Assembly (NCBI GenBank): GCA_035944115.1
Contig: DASZBJ010000017.1
Span: 62,001 to 126,000, forward strand
Length of the DNA: 64,000 nucleotides
Origin: Candidatus Babeliales bacterium
GTDB taxonomy: Bacteria; Babelota; Babeliae; Babelales; Vermiphilaceae
Reading direction: 5' to 3'
Shown: positions 61,646 through 64,000 of the stretch, one piece after another
Numbering within the stretch: position 1 is the first letter of the stretch
Layout of the letters: each line of letters begins with the position of its first letter
Made by a program: the position numbers and the translations under genes
The notes under the pieces: generated by a model
What the model was told of the DNA's origin: nothing
What the model saw: the letters and a program-made list of their open reading frames with translations, nothing else
Databases searched by the model: none

Positions 61646-61754
61646 TTTAAAATCCCAGAATAAAAATCAATTAAAGTTATTAGCAATTACCATACTACAA
61701 AAATGGAATAGTGTCTCGGGCGATCTTAAATGGTGCGGCCTTCCTTCAAGCTCA

Positions 61755-63323
61755 TCATTTAACCCACAACCTATGCGCTCTTACCTTTTTTGTTGAGATT
61801 CTTTTTTTGTGTTCCGCCTTTAAATATGCCGCAATCTCTCCATACGCTGCGTGGGAGGAATGTTGCTGATTTTCTCGCGCTATATGGTAAGCCGTTCTGC
61901 CATACCTATCCTTAATCGCAATATCTGCACCTGCGTTTACTAAAAACTTTACCAACCCTACATTCCTAAACCGTACTGCAATCATTAATGGCGTCTCTCC
62001 ATCTTTATCTTTAACATTTATATATGCGCCTCTATCAAGCAATTTTTGTACTTCTTCGCTTGCGTTAGGCATTCTCAATACCTGTAGCACACTCTCTGGT
62101 TGAACCAAGCGATTGACTACCTGTGCAGCTATATCATGCTCATGCACGGGCAAGGATCTCATGAAAGACATAGAAGCATCTGGCTGTTTTTTTATGGGCG
62201 GTAACAAAGGAGAATGTTGAACAAACATTTTTGCTGAAATCATTCTAATTTGTCTATCATATTCCTCTACCTGATGCGATGTAAGGGTTGTAAATCTAAA
62301 TACCTTTGCCCCCATATCAGGGTTTAGTAAGGGCCCTGTTTTTGAAAAAAAGAGCCGCAATTGAATATTTTCTGGATCTTTAATGATGCCTTTTTGTGTC
62401 TGCAACAAATCAAGAATGGTACTGCTTTTTGTGTATCGCTGCCGCAAGCGATCATAATCCCGCTCTGCAAGGGGCCTGCGATCAATACTAAAGATGTACT
62501 CTTTCTGAGGAATGCCCCAAGGCTGTGAAAGATATGCACAGCCGTTTACCAGATCTTTCGGAATACATATTTGTATCAGATCACCAGTTTTAGACTGAAA
62601 TTTTTTATTAACATCCAAAAGATCCTTAATAAACTTTTTATCGAACCCACACCGCTTAAAAATTTTTTCTAATGATGTTTTAATAAAATCCCCTATGCTC
62701 GTATTTACTAAAAAATAACTCCAAGAGCACTCATCCAGAACATTGAAGTTGCCAAATAAGCTTGGATTTACTGCCAAAAGAACCGATCGAACCTGAGCTT
62801 GATGATCATTAAAAACATTAAAAGTACTGAAACTATCTAAATAACTTTGCACATTCGGATAATCAGATCCTTCAGGCCAAAAACGCAAGAATTCAAAATC
62901 AGAACCCAATGGCTCTTTATGTATGAATTCATACATGTTTTTTAAAAGCCCACCAATAACTCTATTGTCTTGCTGCTGCGCGTGATAAAAAACAAAATGA
63001 GTCGCTTCATACAGGAACTCATTCTCTAATGCCTTTTTTATTATCTCTTTATGCTCCATCAATTGAGCAAACCATTTTTCTTTAACCAACTGGCAATAGC
63101 CGGGTTCTTCAAGGAGCATGTGCGTTGCGGCAACATCTTCTGGTGCAATAGCAGACTGTTGCTTAGATTGCTCAAGATGTCCACCTAGGCGCTTTAACCG
63201 TCCCTGCGCTCGCTCTGCAGATTGATTAACTGCTTGAGCTGCATGCAACTGCAAACTCAAACCAAAATTGATTAAAACCGTTATTAATAAACCATTTTTT
63301 ATGAACTGCATCTCGACTATCAC
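61755..63323 (-). CDS. Exported protein with C-terminal ankyrin repeats
   Basis: 522 residues. A signal peptide (FIKNGLLITVLINFGLSLQLHA) is followed by a large helical domain of unknown type (about 35-400) and two clear ankyrin units at about 425-500 (DKDGETPLMIAVRFRNVGLVKFLVNAGADI and DRYGRTAYHIA). A Lys/Arg-rich tail ends the protein. The segment VLRMPNASEEVQKLLDRGA has a close parallel in the gene at 63350, so the ankyrin modules share ancestry. A GTG at 63323 or an ATG at 63311 could be the start; AGGA favours the GTG. Probable secreted or surface protein meeting host or envelope partners. Confidence 0.78.
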   Translation of the reverse strand: MIVEMQFIKNGLLITVLINFGLSLQLHAAQAVNQSAERAQGRLKRLGGHLEQSKQQSAIAPEDVAATHMLLEEPGYCQLVKEKWFAQLMEHKEIIKKALENEFLYEATHFVFYHAQQQDNRVIGGLLKNMYEFIHKEPLGSDFEFLRFWPEGSDYPNVQSYLDSFSTFNVFNDHQAQVRSVLLAVNPSLFGNFNVLDECSWSYFLVNTSIGDFIKTSLEKIFKRCGFDKKFIKDLLDVNKKFQSKTGDLIQICIPKDLVNGCAYLSQPWGIPQKEYIFSIDRRPLAERDYDRLRQRYTKSSTILDLLQTQKGIIKDPENIQLRLFFSKTGPLLNPDMGAKVFRFTTLTSHQVEEYDRQIRMISAKMFVQHSPLLPPIKKQPDASMSFMRSLPVHEHDIAAQVVNRLVQPESVLQVLRMPNASEEVQKLLDRGAYINVKDKDGETPLMIAVRFRNVGLVKFLVNAGADIAIKDRYGRTAYHIARENQQHSSHAAYGEIAAYLKAEHKKRISTKKVRAHRLWVK

Positions 63324-63349
63324 TTCTTCCTACGCCCTAATTTTATAAC

Positions 63350-63997
63350 TTACAACTTACTCTTAATCTTTTTTATTACTTGTTTATATCCAGGCAGCCG
63401 TTTCGTATGCGCCTCTTTTAAATATGCTACCACTGCTGCATGCCCCCTGGTTTGTGCTATTTCCCAGGCTTTTAGCCCCCCTATATCTGAATCCTTGATA
63501 TCTACATCAGCACCGGCACCTACTAAAAGCTTTACCATCGCTAAATCTCCATTTCGCGCCGCATACATCAACGCTGTTTTTTTTATTGAATCTTGAATAT
63601 TCAAATCCACTTTTTGTCGTATTAAAGCATCAATAATAGGAATTTGCCCGGTTCGGACTGCCACTATTAATAATGTATCGCCAGAAGCATAGTGAACATC
63701 CAAGTTAGCTTTTTGCTCTATTAAAAATTCTGCAACTTTTGACAATCCCTTTTCGACTGCAATCATTAATCCTGTCTTGCCGTTATCGTCTTTTGCATTG
63801 ATATCAGCTCCCTTTGCTAACGAATTTTTAATCATCTCAATTGCATTCGGCATGGCAACCGCTTCAAAGACCTCAGGTATTGATAAACGATCAAGCGCTT
63901 GAGAGACTGTGCTTTTTTCTTGCGGCGTCAAAGGCCTTGGTTGCACAGCCTCAGCCGGTACCGCATACTCTTTATTGCCCAATAAGCTTTTTTTCAT
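63350..63997 (-). CDS. Ankyrin-repeat protein (may extend past window)
   Basis: At least 215 residues, with four or five ankyrin units (for example DDNGKTGLMIAVEKGLSKVAEFLIEQKANL and KTALMYAARNGDLAMVKLLVGAGADVD) and a basic tail KQVIKKIKSKL. The first codons visible lack a signal peptide, and the frame is still open at the window edge. The true start, with a signal peptide as in its neighbour, is therefore probably beyond 64000. The lead-in FEAVAMPNAIEMIKNSLAKGAD parallels the gene at 61755. The two genes are 26 bases apart and likely one transcript. Confidence 0.8.
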   Translation of the reverse strand: MKKSLLGNKEYAVPAEAVQPRPLTPQEKSTVSQALDRLSIPEVFEAVAMPNAIEMIKNSLAKGADINAKDDNGKTGLMIAVEKGLSKVAEFLIEQKANLDVHYASGDTLLIVAVRTGQIPIIDALIRQKVDLNIQDSIKKTALMYAARNGDLAMVKLLVGAGADVDIKDSDIGGLKAWEIAQTRGHAAVVAYLKEAHTKRLPGYKQVIKKIKSKL

Positions 63998-64000
63998 ACG

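Noticed and set aside
1-64000. tRNA or rRNA genes
   Set aside because: No cloverleaf with a GTTCRA-type T-loop and CCA-compatible acceptor stem, and no rRNA core sequence, was found; only rnpB was recognised.

Overview
This AT-rich, densely coding window looks like chromosome from a host-associated diderm bacterium with a reduced genome. The envelope set is Gram-negative: an Omp85/BamA protein, a porin-like barrel, a bifunctional PBP1, MurG, UppS, a type IV pilin and a prepilin peptidase. Much of the rest consists of signal-peptide proteins of unknown function plus WD40, ankyrin and TPR proteins. That mix recalls Candidatus Dependentiae (TM6) and similar intracellular lineages. The assignment is an inference from gene content; no rRNA is present to test it.

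Layout. 1-3.3 kb: a polyamine-type ABC transporter (potA, potB, partial potC) led by a His-rich membrane protein. 3.4-5.6 kb: a duplicated family of small exported proteins. 5.7-8.6 kb: BamA. 8.9-18.3 kb: mostly housekeeping genes (acylphosphatase-like, gltX, rpsU, rbfA, pilD, pilin, tsaC, a divergent folC). 18.3-20.3 kb: a detached ATP-synthase Fo module whose c subunit is a fusion of four hairpins. 21.5-25.9 kb: twin double-Cache membrane sensors without an output domain. 26-29.3 kb: a cysteine-synthase-family enzyme and small exported proteins, with a MITE-like element at 28.4 kb. 29.4-35 kb: metallo-beta-lactamase-fold protein, holB, tmk and an acyl-CoA synthetase. 35.6-42.8 kb: four tandem exported WD40 proteins. 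42.9-44.9 kb: RtcB and archease. 45-48.4 kb: a DciA-like protein, a TPR protein with a second MITE copy inside its signal peptide, and murG. 48.4-50.5 kb: a small accessory patch with a YhcG-type nuclease and decayed toxin-antitoxin genes. 50.5-56 kb: an AAA+ ATPase with a signal peptide, PBP1 and exported proteins. 56.1-57.7 kb: rnpB and a PASTA protein. 57.8-60.3 kb: three related exported HAD proteins. 60.3-64 kb: uppS, a membrane protein and two ankyrin proteins.

The strongest candidate for an undescribed system is the WD40 cluster. Each protein carries, in order, a signal peptide, a charged coiled coil containing a ubiquitin-interacting-motif pattern (degenerate in one), an LPxEL-type F-box-like helix, one seven- or eight-bladed propeller, and a shared C-terminal tail. 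This is the layout expected of secreted effectors aimed at a host ubiquitin system. The cluster has expanded by tandem duplication, and one duplication carried along the 3' end of rtcB. Other leads are the four-hairpin c subunit, which lacks one ion-binding carboxylate, and the 300-bp MITE that adds about 100 codons in frame to the TPR gene.

No tRNA, rRNA, CRISPR array, complete transposase gene or replication origin was recognised.
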